Origin: Thalassobium sp.
Lineage (GTDB): Bacteria; Pseudomonadota; Gammaproteobacteria; Pseudomonadales; Oceanobacteraceae
DNA length: 64,000 bases
Assembly: GCA_002733205.1 (NCBI GenBank)
Contig: NVUW01000007.1
Coordinates: 62,001-126,000 of the forward strand
Direction: 5' to 3'
How positions within the stretch are numbered: position 1 is the first letter of the stretch; each line of letters opens with the position of its first letter. Made by a program: the position numbers and the translations under genes. Under the pieces are notes generated by a model. That model worked only from the letters and a program-made list of their open reading frames with translations, made no database searches and was not told the DNA's origin. This document shows positions 28,739 to 38,506 of this stretch, piece after piece.

Positions 28739-29995
28739 ATGACAACGCCGAAACCACAACCGAAACCACAACCGAAACCAGAAACGCTTGCGGGAGCAAC
28801 AGAACACGCGGAGCCATTACCCGTCCGGTTATGGGGAGTGTTCAGGCAGTTTTTCTGGTTGGGTTGCATCAGTTTTGGTGGGCCAGCGGCTCATCTCGGG
28901 TATTTTCAGCGTGTCTTTGTGCAACGCCTGCAGTGGCTGAGTGCAGAGCATTATGCGCAGCTGGTGGCACTGGCGCAGTTTCTGCCCGGGCCGGCGTCCA
29001 GTCAGGTCGGCTTTGCTATCGGTATGCAGCGCGGTGGTCTGGCAGGTGGTATCAGCGCGTTTATTGCCTTTACCCTGCCTTCTTTCTTACTGATGCTGGC
29101 GCTGGCCAGCAGCCTCACTATCTTGCTGACTTACCCCTGGTTTCCGGCGCTGATTCACGGCCTGAAATTGCTGGCTGTGATTGTTGTGGCAGATGCCACG
29201 CTGAGCATGGCGAAGACCTTCTGCAGCAGCGCCTTCAGCCGGGTATTGATGTTGCTTACCGCCGTTGCCCTCTGGCTGACGCCACTGCCGGTTTGGCTGT
29301 TGCTGATTCTGGCTGCCGTGCTGGGCCGGTTATCTCAGCACTGGCAAAACAGCCCTGCAGCTGAGCTGGCCGTTGAACAATCACAGTATCCGGGCAAACG
29401 TCTGGCGCTGATCATCGGACTGATACTATGGGCCGGTCTGTATTTACTCAGTCACTTGTTCAGCCAGAACGATACGGCAGACGCTATGGGCATTTTCGCC
29501 GCCTTTTATCAGACCGGCAGTCTGGTGTTTGGTGGCGGCCATGTGGTGTTGCCTCTGGTACAGCAGCAGTTTGCCGGGCAGCTGACCGCCGAAACCCTGC
29601 TGACCGGTTATGGCGCTGCACAGCTGGTGCCGGGGCCGATGTTTACCTTCGCCACGTTTTTAGGTGCTGAATTATTGCCAGAGGCCCGGATGAGCGGTGC
29701 TTTACTGGCAACGCTGGGGGTATTTTTACCCGGTTTTATTCTGTTAGTTGCGCTGCAGCCGTTATGGTCGCAGTGGCTGGTTAAACCCGGTTTAAAGCAC
29801 GCTTTAATGGGCGTTAATGCAGCGGTTGTCGGACTGTTACTGGCGACACTGGTCACACCGGTCGCCAGCTCAAGCCTGCTGAGTGGCGCCGATGCTGTTT
29901 TTGTTATTGCGGGTTTTATTGCCCTGCGGCGGAAAGCACTCAATGTAATCGGCTTGATTCCGCTGGCACTGGGCTTTGGTTTGCTGGCGCCCTGA
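28739..29995 (+). CDS. chrA: Chromate transporter ChrA, double-domain form
   Basis: A 418-residue inner-membrane protein of the chromate ion transporter family, which exports chromate. It has two homologous halves. The first carries FFWLGCISFGGPAAHLGYF and AQFLPGPASSQVGFAIGMQRGGLAG; the second carries FYQTGSLVFGGGHVVLPLV and AQLVPGPMFTFATFLGA. The N-terminus has a Pro-Lys-Pro-Gln repeat (residues 4-14) encoded by a 12-bp tandem repeat at 28749-28780. It is convergent with the next gene with only two bases between the stops. Physiological substrate is inferred from the family. Confidence 0.9.
   Translation: MTTPKPQPKPQPKPETLAGATEHAEPLPVRLWGVFRQFFWLGCISFGGPAAHLGYFQRVFVQRLQWLSAEHYAQLVALAQFLPGPASSQVGFAIGMQRGGLAGGISAFIAFTLPSFLLMLALASSLTILLTYPWFPALIHGLKLLAVIVVADATLSMAKTFCSSAFSRVLMLLTAVALWLTPLPVWLLLILAAVLGRLSQHWQNSPAAELAVEQSQYPGKRLALIIGLILWAGLYLLSHLFSQNDTADAMGIFAAFYQTGSLVFGGGHVVLPLVQQQFAGQLTAETLLTGYGAAQLVPGPMFTFATFLGAELLPEARMSGALLATLGVFLPGFILLVALQPLWSQWLVKPGLKHALMGVNAAVVGLLLATLVTPVASSSLLSGADAVFVIAGFIALRRKALNVIGLIPLALGFGLLAP
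28749..28780 (+). repeat. 12-bp tandem repeat in the 5' end of chrA
   Basis: CGAAACCACAAC is repeated about 2.7 times in frame and encodes the Pro-Lys-Pro-Gln stretch. A copy-number change would alter only this N-terminal tail. Confidence 0.8.
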
Positions 29996-29997
29996 CG

Positions 29998-32346
29998 TCA
30001 GCCCTCCAGCCAGTCTGATTCACAGTACACCAGATGCGGCAGGGGCTCGGGAGGCAGCTGCTGATAGTCCCCTTGCTGATACAGACGTAAGCGCTGCGTA
30101 TCGTCTTCCTGCCAGAGCTGCGGCCAGCGCTTACGGAACTTTTTCAGCACCTGCTGCGCCTGCTCTGGCTTCTGCTGCTCGTAGTAGGCGCGGGCCAGAT
30201 ATCTGGCCTGCAGCCTTGTCTCGGGAGTATGAGCGGCCTGTATGGTCTTGTCATACTGTTGCTGCTGCAGGTAAATCCACAGAATTGAATAGTTGCTGTA
30301 GCCAATGCTGGTGGGCATTTGCAGGGTCTGATAATGCGTCTGAGCCTGCTGCAGCTCATCCAGCGCCTGAGCGAAATAGCGGCTGCGCTCTGCTGTCGTT
30401 GCAGTGCGCGCCAGATCGGCCAGTGCCCAGCCGCGGAAGAAGCGCGCATGGGCGAGATAGAGTTTGGTCGGCGCGGTATCGATAAAGCTCTGAAATTGCT
30501 GCAGTGCCTTGTGCAGGTATTCGCTGTGCTGGCCATGACGGCCAAGGCTGCTCTGGTCGAGTCCCTGATCCAGGCTGGCAAAGCCCAGATAGAGTTCACT
30601 CAGACTGATCAGCGGAGTGGCTCCCAGCTGGCGGGCGATTTCTGCCGCCTCCTGAAAATAATCCTGCGCCAGATCTCCCCGGTGTAACTGCAGCTGAAAA
30701 AAGCCACCATAAATAAGCGCCTGAGCCAGATCATAGGGTTGTTCCAGAGTGCGATAGGCGGTAATAGCCGCTGCCAGTGCAATGCTGCGCTCATCCAGCG
30801 GGAAACGATAATTCTGCGCAATCGCCAGCTCGGTGGCGGCGATCTGTGGCTGATTATTCAGCTGGCGATAAAAATTCAGCGCTTTCTCCAGCCGCAGGCG
30901 ATTGCTGTCCAGATCGTTCAGAGGCGACTTTTCCAGACCACTGTTGCTGGGATTACCCAGATAAAACAGCTGATCTGCGCGCAGTTGCATATCGGCGGAG
31001 GGTTCGGTTTGCTGGCTGGCCTGTTGCAGCAAACGCTGATGTTCCAGCCAGTCCATAGCGTCCCAGGCTTGTTGTGCCTTGAGTTGCAGACTCTGAGATA
31101 TCAGCTCCGGATCTGAGGTTTGTTGCGCCAGATGCAGCGCCTGATCGGCGAGCGCGCTGCTGCTGCTGTCGCCGCGCCATGAGGCCAGCTGTGCACGACT
31201 GTGCAGGGCAAAGGTTTTCAGGCTGAGATCATTGTCCAGTTCGCTGGCGGGAATCGCGGCCAGCTGCTGCGCAGCCTGTTGCCATTCACCCAGATTAAGC
31301 AGGGCACGCACCAGCCAGGCTCTGGCCCAGTGGCTGTCCGGCTCAATGGTCAGTGAGGCCTGAAAATAGGGCCGTGCCCGCACGGCACCTTGCTGACGCA
31401 GGGCCTGCATCCCCTGCGCCAGTGCCTGGGCGGCGATCGGGTCGGTCGCTGCTGCCGGGTGTTTTTCTGCGTGCTGCGGGCGCAGCAAGGCCAGCAGTTG
31501 CTGGCTGATAGCAAGCGACTCAGCCGGCAGCGACGGGTAGCTGATGGCCCCTTGCTGGATACGGCCATCTCGATAAATCAGCTGAAAATCCAGCACCTGT
31601 TGCTGGTTATGCAGACGCACGCTGGCAAACAGCGCAGCGTCCTGCTGCTGGTCATTGAGCAGGGTGCGGATATGCACCGGCAGAGTTGGCCAGGGCAGGC
31701 CTGAATCGAGCAGTAATGACTGCGCCTGAGCTGGTGGGGTAACGCTCAGTTTTTGCTGACGCTTCAGATCAATGGCAATCATGTCCGCCAGTCCCAGCTC
31801 AAGCCAGGTCATCTGGCTTTCACCGGTGGCATTAATAAAAGGCAGCACCAGCAGGGATAATGTGCTGCCGGAAGGGGAGACCGGCGTGCTGGCCGGCCGC
31901 CAGAACATCAGTGCGCTTATTAAAAGGGCCAGTGCACCGCCCAGCAGCAATGTGAACAGCAGGCTCGGGCGCCATGTCTGGCGTGCCATTGACTGGCCTG
32001 GCGATGGTTCGTTTTTGCTATTTGTATCAGCGGCTGTCAGGCGGCCGATAAACTGATAACCGCGCTGATTGAAGGTACGGATATAACGCGGAGACTGAGC
32101 GCTGTCGCCTAACGCCTGACGCAGTTCCCGGATGCTCTGGGTCAGTGAATTTTCGCGGTAATCGCCGTGGGTCCACAGTTCGGCCAGCAGCTCCTCTTTG
32201 CTGACGACCCGGTCGGCATGTTGCAACAGATAGTGCAGCAGGTTGGCAACCTTGTGGCGCAGCACGGTGTGTTCGCCCTTATCGCTGAGAAGACTGCCGC
32301 GCTCGGGGTCAAAGGTAAATGCGTCAAATCGGTACTGCCTGGTCAT
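29998..32346 (-). CDS. CadC-like membrane-anchored transcriptional regulator with TPR-type periplasmic domain
   Basis: A 782-residue protein. Residues 1-100 form an OmpR-type winged helix: RHKVANLLHYLLQHADRVVSKEELLAELWTHG, then SLTQSIRELRQALGD and RYIRTFNQRGYQFIG. A single membrane helix lies at about 129-149 (LLFTLLLGGALALLISALMFW). The remaining 630 residues are outside the membrane and built of helical, Leu/Ala/Gln-rich repeats like TPRs, preceded by a TolB-N-like segment. Such ToxR/CadC proteins sense outside signals without phosphorylation. It diverges from the redox operon at 32562, its likely target, and converges with chrA. Confidence 0.85.
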   Translation of the reverse strand: MTRQYRFDAFTFDPERGSLLSDKGEHTVLRHKVANLLHYLLQHADRVVSKEELLAELWTHGDYRENSLTQSIRELRQALGDSAQSPRYIRTFNQRGYQFIGRLTAADTNSKNEPSPGQSMARQTWRPSLLFTLLLGGALALLISALMFWRPASTPVSPSGSTLSLLVLPFINATGESQMTWLELGLADMIAIDLKRQQKLSVTPPAQAQSLLLDSGLPWPTLPVHIRTLLNDQQQDAALFASVRLHNQQQVLDFQLIYRDGRIQQGAISYPSLPAESLAISQQLLALLRPQHAEKHPAAATDPIAAQALAQGMQALRQQGAVRARPYFQASLTIEPDSHWARAWLVRALLNLGEWQQAAQQLAAIPASELDNDLSLKTFALHSRAQLASWRGDSSSSALADQALHLAQQTSDPELISQSLQLKAQQAWDAMDWLEHQRLLQQASQQTEPSADMQLRADQLFYLGNPSNSGLEKSPLNDLDSNRLRLEKALNFYRQLNNQPQIAATELAIAQNYRFPLDERSIALAAAITAYRTLEQPYDLAQALIYGGFFQLQLHRGDLAQDYFQEAAEIARQLGATPLISLSELYLGFASLDQGLDQSSLGRHGQHSEYLHKALQQFQSFIDTAPTKLYLAHARFFRGWALADLARTATTAERSRYFAQALDELQQAQTHYQTLQMPTSIGYSNYSILWIYLQQQQYDKTIQAAHTPETRLQARYLARAYYEQQKPEQAQQVLKKFRKRWPQLWQEDDTQRLRLYQQGDYQQLPPEPLPHLVYCESDWLEG

Positions 32347-32445
32347 CCGCTGGGCCGTTTGCTGCCTTAAGTAAGGTGCTCATTCTAGGTATTGCTGACT
32401 TTCCCGGCAACCGTGTTGTTCTTTATGCGATTTTGTAAGTTATTG

Positions 32446-32469
32446 AAATTTATATGGAAATATAAATTT
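32446..32469. promoter_or_regulatory. AT-rich inverted repeat in the divergent promoter region
   Basis: Perfect 10-bp arms AAATTTATAT and ATATAAATTT flank a GGAA spacer. It lies 100 bases upstream of the CadC-like gene and 93 bases upstream of the CcdA-like gene. ToxR/CadC-type regulators favour AT-rich repeats, so it is a candidate operator for both. Confidence 0.5.
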
Positions 32470-32561
32470 TATGCGAATTTTAAGGAGATTTTAGCCCGTT
32501 TAAATATCTACGCTGCCGCTTCCTGCTATCAATGCCGTCATCACCAACGACGGAGTCCGTT

Positions 32562-33257
32562 ATGGACAGTTTTATTCAAACCGCCCTGTTTGATGGGCAA
32601 TGGTCAGTCTGGGTGCCGCTGGCTGTATTTGCGACCGGCTTGCTGACCAGTCTCACTCCCTGCGTGTATCCCATGCTGCCAATTACGGTGGCGGTGGTCG
32701 GCAGTCACACTACTGACCGCCGTCAGGCCTTTGTCTTGTCGCTTTTCTATGTGCTGGGGTTGTCGCTGACCTACGCCATTCTCGGTGTTTTTGCGGCCAG
32801 CAGTGGCCAGCTGTTTGGCTCGGTCGCCAGCCATCCTGTCACGCTGTTGCTGGTGGCGTTTATGTGTCTGCTGTTCAGTGCCTGGATGCTCGGCTGGCTG
32901 AGAATGCCGGCCTTGCAGCTGCCTGACGTGCCTGCCACCGGGCGAATGCCTCCCTTTATGCGCGTCATGCTCAGTGGTGCGGTATCGGGCCTGGTGCTGG
33001 CTCCCTGTACGTCGCCGGTATTCGGCATGCTGCTGATGTATGTGGCCGGACAGGGCAGCGTGCCCTGGGCGCTGTTACTGATGTTTGTGTTTGCCCTTGG
33101 CATGAGTGCGTTGCTGCTGGCTGCGGGCACTTTCAGCGGCATGCTGGCACGACTGCCGAAATCCGGACGCTGGTTGCTGCTCAGTCAGCGTCTGCTGGCC
33201 GGCCTGATGTTACTGGCTGCTGTGTGGTTCAGCTGGCAGGCGCTGCAACAATTCTGA
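32562..33257 (+). CDS. CcdA/DsbD-type transmembrane thiol-disulfide carrier
   Basis: A membrane protein of 231 residues with six hydrophobic segments, matching the central domain of DsbD. It passes reducing power from cytoplasmic thioredoxin across the inner membrane. The redox pair is C34 (SLTPCVYPMLP) and C149 (VLAPCTSPVFG), each in the expected proline-flanked setting. ATG 32562 follows GGAG by seven bases. DsbD's own alpha and gamma domains are absent; the two thioredoxin-fold proteins encoded next could serve as its periplasmic partners. Confidence 0.87.
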   Translation: MDSFIQTALFDGQWSVWVPLAVFATGLLTSLTPCVYPMLPITVAVVGSHTTDRRQAFVLSLFYVLGLSLTYAILGVFAASSGQLFGSVASHPVTLLLVAFMCLLFSAWMLGWLRMPALQLPDVPATGRMPPFMRVMLSGAVSGLVLAPCTSPVFGMLLMYVAGQGSVPWALLLMFVFALGMSALLLAAGTFSGMLARLPKSGRWLLLSQRLLAGLMLLAAVWFSWQALQQF

Positions 33258-33289
33258 AGTTTCTGTTTTAAATCAATAAGGAGAACGCA

Positions 33290-33817
33290 ATGCGTAAACC
33301 ACGTAACCCTCTGCTCAGACCGGCGGCTTTGCTGTTTGGCCTGACGCTGATTCTTGCTCCCACCCTGACGCAGGCGAAACCACCACTGGCGGTTGGCGAT
33401 CCGGCGCCGGATTTCAGTGTGCAGACACTGGATGGCAAAACGCTGCAGCTGAGCGAGCTGATCGGCAAGAAACCGGTGTATCTGAAATTCTGGGCAACCT
33501 GGTGCAGCTACTGCAAAGCAGAAATGCCGTACCTGCAGTCTGTTTATGAGCAGCCGGGAGAGCCTGTTCAGGTACTGAGTGTGAATGTCGGTATTAACGA
33601 TTCGGTAGCCAATATTCAGCAGCTGTTTAAAGCCGGGGGCTACAGCATGCCGACCACTTTTGATCAGAACGGAGCGCTGACCGCCGCTTATGGGGTGGTG
33701 GGTACGCCAACGCATATTCTAATCGACCGTGATGGGCGCGTGGCTTACCGCACGTTTTTACTGACCGATCAGCTGGAAAATATAGTGGCTGACTGGAGCC
33801 AGCAGGAGGACAAATAA
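33290..33817 (+). CDS. Periplasmic TlpA-like thioredoxin
   Basis: A 175-residue TlpA/ResA-type protein with an N-terminal signal or anchor (ALLFGLTLILAPTLTQA). The active site is FWATWCSYCKAEMP with C72 and C75, and the cis-proline loop is GVVGTPTHILIDRDG. It should reduce or exchange disulfides in periplasmic proteins, receiving electrons from the CcdA-like protein. AAGGAG lies seven bases before the start. Its stop overlaps the next ATG (TAATG). Confidence 0.9.
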   Translation: MRKPRNPLLRPAALLFGLTLILAPTLTQAKPPLAVGDPAPDFSVQTLDGKTLQLSELIGKKPVYLKFWATWCSYCKAEMPYLQSVYEQPGEPVQVLSVNVGINDSVANIQQLFKAGGYSMPTTFDQNGALTAAYGVVGTPTHILIDRDGRVAYRTFLLTDQLENIVADWSQQEDK

Positions 33818-34752
33818 TGAAAGCAGGACTGATGTCTTTATTATTACTGGCACCGGTGGCGGTGCAGGCTGAATTCACCGATTTTCGGGGTGAACCGGTG
33901 GTCACAGAAAGCGAAAAAATCCGCCATCTGGTGTTTACCGATATCTGGGCTATTTATGATGGCCGGGGCGATGAACAATTACTGGAACGACTGCCTGCCA
34001 GTTTCCGTCAGCAAAGCCAGCAAATCTGGATTCAGCCGCAGTTAAATGTCACCACCGCACAGTTGGAGGAGTTTACGGGCTACTATCCGCAATTGCAGCC
34101 GCTGGTTTTAGATAAAGAATTCCGCCTGATGCGCAGCGAGGGCGTATGGGAATCGCCTTATCATGTGCTTTACCAGGGAGAGCAGCGCGTTTTTTCCGGC
34201 AGTACCGATGAACTCCGGCGTTATCTGGGCCTGACGGTAACAGGAAAAATGGAAGCCGTTGCGGCTGACAAGGCTTTTGACAACGAGGCTGACAGGGCGG
34301 TTGTTAGCACCGACTCTCGGCAGAGAAAAAAACAACAGCCAGCAGAGCAGAAAAAGCCGCAGGCCGGTGCTGATATGGGCGAAATCATGTTGCTCAATGC
34401 CGGGGGCAAAGAGCAGAGTCTTAAAACACTGACCGCAGAAAAACCGCTAAGCCTGGTATTTCTCGATACCCTGTGTCCGATGCCACATTTTCCCGGCTGC
34501 GAAGATAAAATCGCGCAGCTGAATCAGCTGGTAGCAAGCACACCGGAGCGCCAGTGGGTAGGTGTTGTTAATTCTTACTATGTTAATGCGGAGGCGGTAG
34601 AACCTTTTCGTCAGCGTTTTAACCTGACGCTGCCGTTAATATTTGACCACGAGCATAAAGTCTTTGATGCCTTTGGCGTACATGCCACACCTTATCAGAT
34701 TGATATCGGCATTGGTGGTGTGCTGAAAAGCAGGGGGGATCAGATTCAGTAA
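33817..34752 (+). CDS. Secreted thioredoxin-fold protein with atypical cysteine pair
   Basis: A 311-residue protein with signal peptide MKAGLMSLLLLAPVAVQA. The C-terminal half (about 185-311) looks like a redoxin domain (SLVFLDTLCPMPHFPGCEDKI, then FGVHATPYQIDI), but the usual CxxC is replaced by C220 and C228, a C-x7-C spacing. The N-terminal half (20-140) may be a degenerate second thioredoxin-like fold. A charged linker (QRKKQQPAEQKKPQ) joins them. It overlaps the TlpA-like gene by one base. The odd cysteine spacing suggests metal binding or a peroxiredoxin-like role rather than ordinary disulfide exchange. Confidence 0.75.
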   Translation: MKAGLMSLLLLAPVAVQAEFTDFRGEPVVTESEKIRHLVFTDIWAIYDGRGDEQLLERLPASFRQQSQQIWIQPQLNVTTAQLEEFTGYYPQLQPLVLDKEFRLMRSEGVWESPYHVLYQGEQRVFSGSTDELRRYLGLTVTGKMEAVAADKAFDNEADRAVVSTDSRQRKKQQPAEQKKPQAGADMGEIMLLNAGGKEQSLKTLTAEKPLSLVFLDTLCPMPHFPGCEDKIAQLNQLVASTPERQWVGVVNSYYVNAEAVEPFRQRFNLTLPLIFDHEHKVFDAFGVHATPYQIDIGIGGVLKSRGDQIQ

Positions 34753-34757
34753 AATAT

Positions 34758-34782
34758 AAAGCCCGCAGTCGCGGGCTTTTTT
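34758..34782 (+). terminator. Rho-independent terminator of the redox operon
   Basis: Stem AAAGCCCGC / GCGGGCTTT with an AGTC loop and a T-run, six bases after the stop at 34752. Confidence 0.92.
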
Positions 34783-34826
34783 ATGTGTCAGAATTTTCTT
34801 CGACACCGATGTTCGTATTTTTAAGG

Positions 34827-35855
34827 TTATTGCTGTGGAACTTTCAGGGTTAACGCTATCTGAGGCTGAAGGATCAGGTCTGAACCTTTTTCGTGATAAT
34901 CGGGAATCGTAATATCAACAGCATAGCTGATTCCGTTTTTATCATTCTGATAAATGCTGGTATTTATCGTCAGCTGATCGCTGCAGTCGTCTGATGTATA
35001 GCACTCGAAGTTTCCGTAAGTCATAAGTCCGGAATTACCGTAGTTGAGATGTCCGGCATGTAGTTTTCCATTGTCGTCGTTAATATCTGCCTCTTCAGTG
35101 ATCAGAGCATTGAAGGGAGAGCTTGTGAAATAAATGCTTTTCGTTTCATGCCACGAGAATGAAGAGTCGGAGTCATCGTCTATTGTTAGCGTGCTATTCT
35201 CTAAATTGATGCAGTGAGAAAAAACCCAAGAGTCTTCCTGGCCTCCCGGAGTGTCGCTGTTCACAACCAGTGACAATTCGGGGGCTGTGTGCAGCTCGGT
35301 GGAGTCTGATATTTTGACCGCAAAGAAATGTTCTTTTTTATCGGGGTTTACTGCGCTGAATTGGCCATAGTAGGCTTTATTCCAGTAGCTGAGTTCACCG
35401 TAAAAGTGGTTGAAATCCTGGCTGAAATAAAAGTCGTAAGTGGTGGTCAGGATATTGTCCTGGGTGAACCACTTTATTGTCTGGCGCCGTTGAGATAAGT
35501 CGAAGTCTTTTCGACGAATATTCTCGTGGGGTTCGTTATACCATTCCAGATTACACATCTGCATCCGTATAAAATAGTCTTCTGGCGTATGCTCAATAAC
35601 GATAAACTGGCGTTTGTCGGTACGGTAGGTAGTTCTGAAATCTTTTTCCCCTTGTTTAAACTCAGAGTCAGAAACCACCATCCAGATACCATTTGGCGTA
35701 TCGGTTGCTAATGCAGGGTTAACGGCAGGCAGAGATTGCGGAAATTCAATCTGATTAATATCAACTTCTTTATCTTTAGTGTCATCACCGCCACCACAAG
35801 CCGTCAGAATAGCGGTAAGGGAAGTGAGCAGTAACAGGATAATACGCTGAGTCAT
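34827..35855 (-). CDS. Hypothetical lipoprotein
   Basis: A 342-residue protein starting MTQRIILLLLTSLTAILTAC, a lipoprotein signal with the acceptor cysteine in LTAC, followed by a GGGDD linker. ATG 35855 is preferred because AAGGA lies six bases before it; the ATG at 35870 reads through that site. The mature part is rich in beta-type, aromatic and Asp/Ser segments and includes a cluster of cysteines (FECYTSDDCSDQL). I do not recognise a family. It appears to be a single-gene unit. Confidence 0.72.
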   Translation of the reverse strand: MTQRIILLLLTSLTAILTACGGGDDTKDKEVDINQIEFPQSLPAVNPALATDTPNGIWMVVSDSEFKQGEKDFRTTYRTDKRQFIVIEHTPEDYFIRMQMCNLEWYNEPHENIRRKDFDLSQRRQTIKWFTQDNILTTTYDFYFSQDFNHFYGELSYWNKAYYGQFSAVNPDKKEHFFAVKISDSTELHTAPELSLVVNSDTPGGQEDSWVFSHCINLENSTLTIDDDSDSSFSWHETKSIYFTSSPFNALITEEADINDDNGKLHAGHLNYGNSGLMTYGNFECYTSDDCSDQLTINTSIYQNDKNGISYAVDITIPDYHEKGSDLILQPQIALTLKVPQQ

Positions 35856-35906
35856 GTTGTTCCTTAACATTTAAATATTTATAGCAGTCTTGCCATTAGT
35901 GCTGCA

Positions 35907-36548
35907 TTAATAATTCACAAACCAGTGCCTCTCCCAGGTCAGCATGACTTTCTCCGGGTATTTGGTGCGCCCAAGGCTGCCGTTGTAGCGTGCTAACGCA
36001 CGAATCCAGTCGCCTTTTTCTTTATCGAGATAATGTTTGAGAATGGTGCAGCCGTAACGCAGGTTGGTGGCAGCATGCATCAGATTGTCGTCGGTGCGCC
36101 CGATTTCTTTTTTCCAGAATGGCATGATCTGCATATACCCCTGAGCACCGACATACGAAATAGCAAAACGGTCAAAGGCGCTTTCGACTTGTATCACCGA
36201 TAACACCAGTTCCGGTGACAGCCCTGCGCGGCTGGCTTCTTTGTGGATCAGGCTGAGCAGTTCCAGCCGTTGTTTATCGTTTTTGATATAGCGTTTCAGG
36301 CGTGCCGACATATCGACCAGCCAGACCTGAGCATCGTATTGATCTTCAAAGGATTCGCTGCTGCTGACCGCTTCTTTTAAGGCGTTACGCAATTCCGGGT
36401 CGATGCGCTGGTTGGCACTTTGTGCGACAGCATAAGAGGGCAGGGCTGTAATGGTGAATAGTAAACAGAAAAAAACCAGCGAACGCCCGAGGCGTCCGCT
36501 GGTTTTAGCTGCGAGGTTTTTTAACCGAACCTGCACAGAGGTGTGCAT
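35907..36548 (-). CDS. Lytic murein transglycosylase, SLT family
   Basis: A 213-residue periplasmic enzyme that cleaves peptidoglycan. The signal segment is SLVFFCLLFTITALPSYAVAQ. The SLT domain has the catalytic glutamate in LVLSVIQVESAFDRFAIS, then GAQGYMQIMPFW and NLRYGCTILKHYLD, and ends with ALARYNGSLGR. Its ATG directly follows the proS stop codon (TAA-ATG on the minus strand), so it is probably translated from the proS message. This proS plus transglycosylase pair also occurs in other gammaproteobacteria. Confidence 0.9.
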   Translation of the reverse strand: MHTSVQVRLKNLAAKTSGRLGRSLVFFCLLFTITALPSYAVAQSANQRIDPELRNALKEAVSSSESFEDQYDAQVWLVDMSARLKRYIKNDKQRLELLSLIHKEASRAGLSPELVLSVIQVESAFDRFAISYVGAQGYMQIMPFWKKEIGRTDDNLMHAATNLRYGCTILKHYLDKEKGDWIRALARYNGSLGRTKYPEKVMLTWERHWFVNY

Positions 36549-38282
36549 TTAACCGATCTGCTGCTTAAGAAAATCAAGGATGTCGGCCAGTGGGATATCC
36601 TGCGCTTCGCCATTGCGGCGCGCTTTGTATTCCACATTACCGGCTTCCAGGCCACGGTCGCTGATGACGATGCGGTGCGGCAGGCCCATCAGTTCCATAT
36701 CGGCGAATTTAACCCCCGGGCTGGTTTTCTTGTCGCGGTCGTCCAGATACACGTCGAAGCCTGCGGCGCTCAGTTCGGTGTACAGTTTTTCGGTTGCTTC
36801 TTTTACCACGTCGGAACGGTGATAGTTCATTGGCACAATGCCGATGTTGAACGGAGCAATGGCGTCCGGCCAGATAATGCCGTTATCGTCGTGGTTCTGT
36901 TCGATGGCAGAGGCCACCACACGGCTGACACCAATACCGTAACAACCCATCACCAATGTGCGGTCTTTGCCATTTTCGTCCAGCACTTTGGCTTTCATGG
37001 CTTCCGAGTACTTGGTACCAAGCTGGAAAATATGACCCACTTCGATACCGCGTTTGATGTCCAGCGTGCCTTTACCACACGGGCTTGGATCACCGGCCAC
37101 CACGTTACGCAGATCGCGCACTTCCGGCAGCTCGCCGTCACGTTCCCAGTTAAAACCGGTTAAGTGTGTGTCGGCGGCGTTGGCACCACAGATAAAGTTG
37201 GCCATGTGTGCTGCGGAGCGGTCGACATAGCATTTGGCCTGGATGCCCTGCGGGCCAACAAAGCCGCTGACGCCGCCAATGGCTGCGATTTCAGCATCGG
37301 AAGCAAATTGCAGGGGGGAGGCAACACCGGCAATTTTCTCGGCCTTGATTTCGTTCAGCTGGTGATCACCGCGCAGGAACAGAACCACCGGAGCGGGTTC
37401 GCCCAGCGCCTTTTCTTCGGTGTGTTCGCCGCGTACGACAATGGCTTTCAGCACCTGAGCCGGGCTGGCTTTGAGGAAACTGGCAACGTCTTCGATGCTG
37501 GTCATCGCCGGAGTGGCAATGCTGGCCAGTTCAGCAGTGGCGGCCGGACGTTCACCGGCCGGTGCTACCGCTTCGGCCAGTTCGACGTTGGCGGCGTAAT
37601 CGCTCTCATTGGAGAAAGCAATGTCGTCTTCACCGGATGAGGCCAGTACATGGAATTCATGCGACAAGGCACCACCAATAGACCCGGTGTCGGCCAGTAC
37701 CGGACGGAAATCCAGACCCAGACGGGTAAAAATGCGCGAATAGGCTTCGTGCATTTTGTCGTAGGTGATCTGCAGACTGGCTTCGTCGGCATGGAAGGAG
37801 TAAGCATCTTTCATGATGAATTCACGCGCGCGCATCACACCAAAGCGCGGACGGGTTTCATCACGGAATTTGGTTTGAATCTGGTACAGGTTAACCGGCA
37901 GCTGTTTGTAGCTCGATAGCTGGTTACGGGCCAGATCAGTAATTACTTCTTCGTGGGTCGGACCAATGCAGAAATCACGGTTGTGGCGGTCTTTTACGCG
38001 CAGCAGCTCGCCGCCGTACTGAAACCAGCGCCCGGTTTCTTCCCATAATTCGGCCGGTTGCACCGCCGGCATCAATACTTCCTGCGCGCCGGCGCGGTTC
38101 ATTTCTTCACGCACAATGGCTTCGACCTTGCGCAGGGTACGCAGGCCCAGCGGCATCCAGGTGTACAGGCCCGCCGCGAGTTTGCGGATCATACCGGAGC
38201 GCAGCATCAGCTGGTGGCTGATAACAACGGCATCGGCCGGGGTTTCTTTTTCGGTGGCTAACAGAAATTCGGTGGCGCGCAT
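36549..38282 (-). CDS. proS: Prolyl-tRNA synthetase, bacterial type
   Basis: ProS charges tRNA-Pro. The 577 residues are typical of the bacterial form with an inserted editing (YbaK-like) domain. Class II motif 2 appears as [26 protein letters not shown] and motif 3 near [17 protein letters not shown]. The editing insert lies at about residues 225-405. The C-terminal anticodon-binding domain follows ([13 protein letters not shown]). It starts [18 protein letters not shown], the family norm. Confidence 0.97.
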   Translation of the reverse strand: MRATEFLLATEKETPADAVVISHQLMLRSGMIRKLAAGLYTWMPLGLRTLRKVEAIVREEMNRAGAQEVLMPAVQPAELWEETGRWFQYGGELLRVKDRHNRDFCIGPTHEEVITDLARNQLSSYKQLPVNLYQIQTKFRDETRPRFGVMRAREFIMKDAYSFHADEASLQITYDKMHEAYSRIFTRLGLDFRPVLADTGSIGGALSHEFHVLASSGEDDIAFSNESDYAANVELAEAVAPAGERPAATAELASIATPAMTSIEDVASFLKASPAQVLKAIVVRGEHTEEKALGEPAPVVLFLRGDHQLNEIKAEKIAGVASPLQFASDAEIAAIGGVSGFVGPQGIQAKCYVDRSAAHMANFICGANAADTHLTGFNWERDGELPEVRDLRNVVAGDPSPCGKGTLDIKRGIEVGHIFQLGTKYSEAMKAKVLDENGKDRTLVMGCYGIGVSRVVASAIEQNHDDNGIIWPDAIAPFNIGIVPMNYHRSDVVKEATEKLYTELSAAGFDVYLDDRDKKTSPGVKFADMELMGLPHRIVISDRGLEAGNVEYKARRNGEAQDIPLADILDFLKQQIG

Positions 38283-38506
38283 AAGCTTTGTCTGGATTCC
38301 ACATGAGTGAATAGGAGGAGATTGCCGCGATTTTATCGCTTGCGCGCTCCGGCGGCAATTTGCCTTTGCGTGTCGGGGGGTAACTCATGACGGATAATGC
38401 CCTGTTGCGCTGTTATGAGGCGCATAAAATGCACGTATCCTACTTGTGCAGTCACTCAGCTATGACATACTCCGCCATCGTTAATAGTCCTGCGGGAGAT
38501 AAGGTT

